Of a stretch of DNA of 15,316 nt, positions 13,539 to 15,316 are shown piece after piece (within the stretch, counting starts at the first letter, position 1; each line of letters starts with the position of its first letter). The notes below the pieces were generated by a model. The model was not told the origin of the DNA, ran no database searches, and saw nothing but the letters and a program-made list of their open reading frames with translations. The stretch is from positions 1-15,316 of the forward strand of contig JAGBWH010000028.1 of assembly GCA_017629925.1 (NCBI GenBank), read 5' to 3'. Made by a program: the position numbers and the translations under genes. This stretch comes from Clostridia bacterium (lineage in GTDB: Bacteria; Bacillota; Clostridia; Oscillospirales; CAG-272).

Positions 13539-15294
13539 TTCCCTCTCCTCCGACCCATTTTTCAAAATCGCCCGGGTCAACATAGGCGGAATAGTTGGTG
13601 TGATAGACCACAAATCCGGGATGAGCGCCCGGTACACGTTTGAGTTCTCTGACGCGGGTATAGTCCACTGCCGTTCCCTTGCCTTTGGCGCGGGAATAGT
13701 GGGCGGCGACCACCGCCGCCATGGTATAGTCATCCTCAGATGGCTCTTCTCCTGCACAGCAAAGCACAACGTGAGAGCCGGGCATACCTTTCACATGAAA
13801 CCATAGGTCACCTCGGTCAGCGACGGTGAAGGTAAGGTATTCATTTTGGAGATTGTTCATCCCCACAAGCAGACGGTAACCGCTTGGGGTGGTAAAACTT
13901 TTCAGAGTGGGGTTTTTCTTTTTCTCAGGGCGTCCGCCTCGGCCGACTTCTCGCATATACCCTGCTCTGCGCAACTCGGCCCGTATTCCCTCGATATCTT
14001 CGGGGGTTTCTGCCGCATCTAAGAACACAGATACGGCATCAAGATACGCCAATTCCTCTTCTGCTTGTTTGATTTGAGTGACGAGGATGGAACGGGCGGT
14101 TTTGCCCTTGTTATAGAGTTTATAGTATCGTTGGGCATTGGCGGAGGGGGACAAACGACTATCAAGCGCAACTGCGACCTGTGGCATTCCTTCGGCTTCC
14201 CAATCGGTGCAGTAGGCAATGGTGTCTCCACGCTTGATGGCGTAAAGGTTGGCGGTGAGAAGGTCGCCTAAATGCCGATAGCCCAATGCTTTTTCTGCCT
14301 CTGCAAGCTCACATCTTTGCGCTTCTATTTTGCGTGTGAGGCGAGATATTTCATGCCGTAGCACATGAGAGACGTCGGCGGCTTTCAGATGCAAGGCTTC
14401 CTGCCGTTCCCTTGCGGCATAGAAACGGTCAAATAGGTCTGAAAAATTCTCGCAGGCAAAAGTCAATGCCCCACCTTCAAAGTAATGAACAGGAGAATAG
14501 GCATAGTCAAGAGGTTTGCCGTCAAGGTCGGTGACAAACGTGGGAGAAAACTCGCCTTTTTTGAGTGCTGAAAAGTGAGAGACAAAGACTTTTGACATTT
14601 TTATGTGGTCAATTTCATCTAAGGTGCTATCGCATCTGCCACTTGCCTGCCAGACAAGTTCTCTTGCCACCTGAGTGGCGGTGCCGAGATAGGTAGAGGT
14701 GATATATTTATCCCCGCGCAGGAAAGGATCGGCGGCGTTTATATGAGACAAAAAGTCCTCCTCGGAGACGGTACGGGGGTCGATTTTGTCTTGGGGAGGT
14801 GGCAATTCATAGGTCATACCAGGAAGCACTTGGCGCAAACGGCTGGTTGTGAAATCCACCACGCGGAGTACACCGAGAATTTTATCATGGCTATCCAGCA
14901 AAATCAAATTGCTATATTTGCCCATAATTTCTGCCATAAGGCACACATCCGCAGAAAATCCCATTTCGTCACGAGAAGAAAAGCGAAGTCGCGCCACTCT
15001 CTCAAAGCCTTCTTGGGTAGCCTCTTGCACGATTGCCCCCACGAGATACTTTCTGAGCAACATACAAAACATGGGCGGAGAGAGGGGATTTTCTTTTAAG
15101 ACCGAGGTGAAGGTCATGCGAGGGGCGTTGCCTGAGGCGTTGAGTGAGAGACGATAGTTTTCCCTGCCTGCATGAATGACCAATACGACCTCATCCTTTT
15201 GCGGCATGAGGACTTTATCGACACGAGCGCCATGCGCACACACAGAATTGATCTCATGCACAATGGCGGCCAGCATACCAGCATCATATGCCAT
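13531..15294 (-). CDS. rqcH: Ribosome quality control factor RqcH (Rqc2/NEMF, NFACT family)
   Basis: A 587-residue protein that binds obstructed 50S subunits and recruits tRNA-Ala to add C-terminal alanine tails to stalled nascent chains. The NFACT-N region (1 to about 180) has KVLMPQKDE, PPMFCMLLRKY (73-83) and EIMGKYSNLILLD. Coiled-coil segments lie around 285-340 and 395-430. The NFACT-R domain near 455-560 has GMNNLQNEYLTF, DLWFHVKGMPGSHVV and VDYTRVRELKRVPGAHPGFVVY. The Asp-Arg pair known to matter in B. subtilis RqcH appears here as Glu98-Arg99 (GFERV). AGGAAGG lies about 10 bases before ATG 15294. Older names are FbpA and fibronectin-binding protein. Confidence 0.95.
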   Translation of the reverse strand: MAYDAGMLAAIVHEINSVCAHGARVDKVLMPQKDEVVLVIHAGRENYRLSLNASGNAPRMTFTSVLKENPLSPPMFCMLLRKYLVGAIVQEATQEGFERVARLRFSSRDEMGFSADVCLMAEIMGKYSNLILLDSHDKILGVLRVVDFTTSRLRQVLPGMTYELPPPQDKIDPRTVSEEDFLSHINAADPFLRGDKYITSTYLGTATQVARELVWQASGRCDSTLDEIDHIKMSKVFVSHFSALKKGEFSPTFVTDLDGKPLDYAYSPVHYFEGGALTFACENFSDLFDRFYAARERQEALHLKAADVSHVLRHEISRLTRKIEAQRCELAEAEKALGYRHLGDLLTANLYAIKRGDTIAYCTDWEAEGMPQVAVALDSRLSPSANAQRYYKLYNKGKTARSILVTQIKQAEEELAYLDAVSVFLDAAETPEDIEGIRAELRRAGYMREVGRGGRPEKKKNPTLKSFTTPSGYRLLVGMNNLQNEYLTFTVADRGDLWFHVKGMPGSHVVLCCAGEEPSEDDYTMAAVVAAHYSRAKGKGTAVDYTRVRELKRVPGAHPGFVVYHTNYSAYVDPGDFEKWVGGEGNG

Positions 15295-15316
15295 ACGAGA
15301 GTTTCCTTCCTACATA

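Noticed and set aside
13539..13769. N-terminal extension of the mnmM frame
   Set aside because: It lies inside rqcH, has a Pro/Arg-rich non-homologous sequence, and the strong GGAGGAG site selects ATG 13538.

Overview
The window looks like chromosomal DNA from a low-to-mid GC anaerobic member of the Bacillota, probably class Clostridia. The signs are a clostridial 2[4Fe-4S] ferredoxin, a threonyl T-box, strong AAGGAG-type ribosome binding sites, TTGACA-17-TATACT-type promoters, RqcH, and a BmrCD-type ABC exporter. I see no phage, IS element, CRISPR array, tRNA or rRNA. The content is mostly housekeeping.

Layout: (1) 1-2728, minus strand: a two-gene ABC exporter operon. The second gene does not finish. 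At about 247-267 its reading frame runs without a break into the glutaminase domain of GMP synthase, with different GC content and codon use. This is most likely an assembly chimera. (2) 2829-3523, plus: an Fe-S flavoprotein-like reductase, divergent from the exporter and ended by a bidirectional terminator. (3) 3614-6629, minus: a methionine importer operon, metQ-metN-metI, behind a long leader. (4) 6741-8012, minus: enolase. (5) 8183-10231, plus: ferredoxin, then trmN6-like and rsmI rRNA/tRNA methyltransferase genes. (6) 10248-12445, plus: threonyl-tRNA synthetase under a Thr T-box. (7) 12554-12966, minus: a small two-helix membrane protein with its own strong promoter. (8) 12984-15294, minus: rqcH and mnmM, overlapping by 8 nt.

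The observation I rate highest is the metQNI leader (6313-6629). A consensus promoter is followed after about 26 nt by a 27-codon ORF with 8 Met and 3 Cys codons, including an uninterrupted Met-Cys-Met-Cys-Met-Cys run. Next come mutually exclusive pairing segments and a strong intrinsic terminator, then a second 20-codon ORF with a good ribosome binding site, then metQ. The spacing fits ribosome-mediated, trp-type attenuation that senses sulfur amino acids. In Bacillota, methionine genes are normally controlled by SAM riboswitches or Met T-boxes, and I see neither here. The same window has a classical T-box on thrS, so this organism appears to use two different RNA mechanisms to sense amino acid starvation.

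Much of the remaining gene content concerns translation: RsmI, TrmN6-like, ThrRS, MnmM and RqcH.
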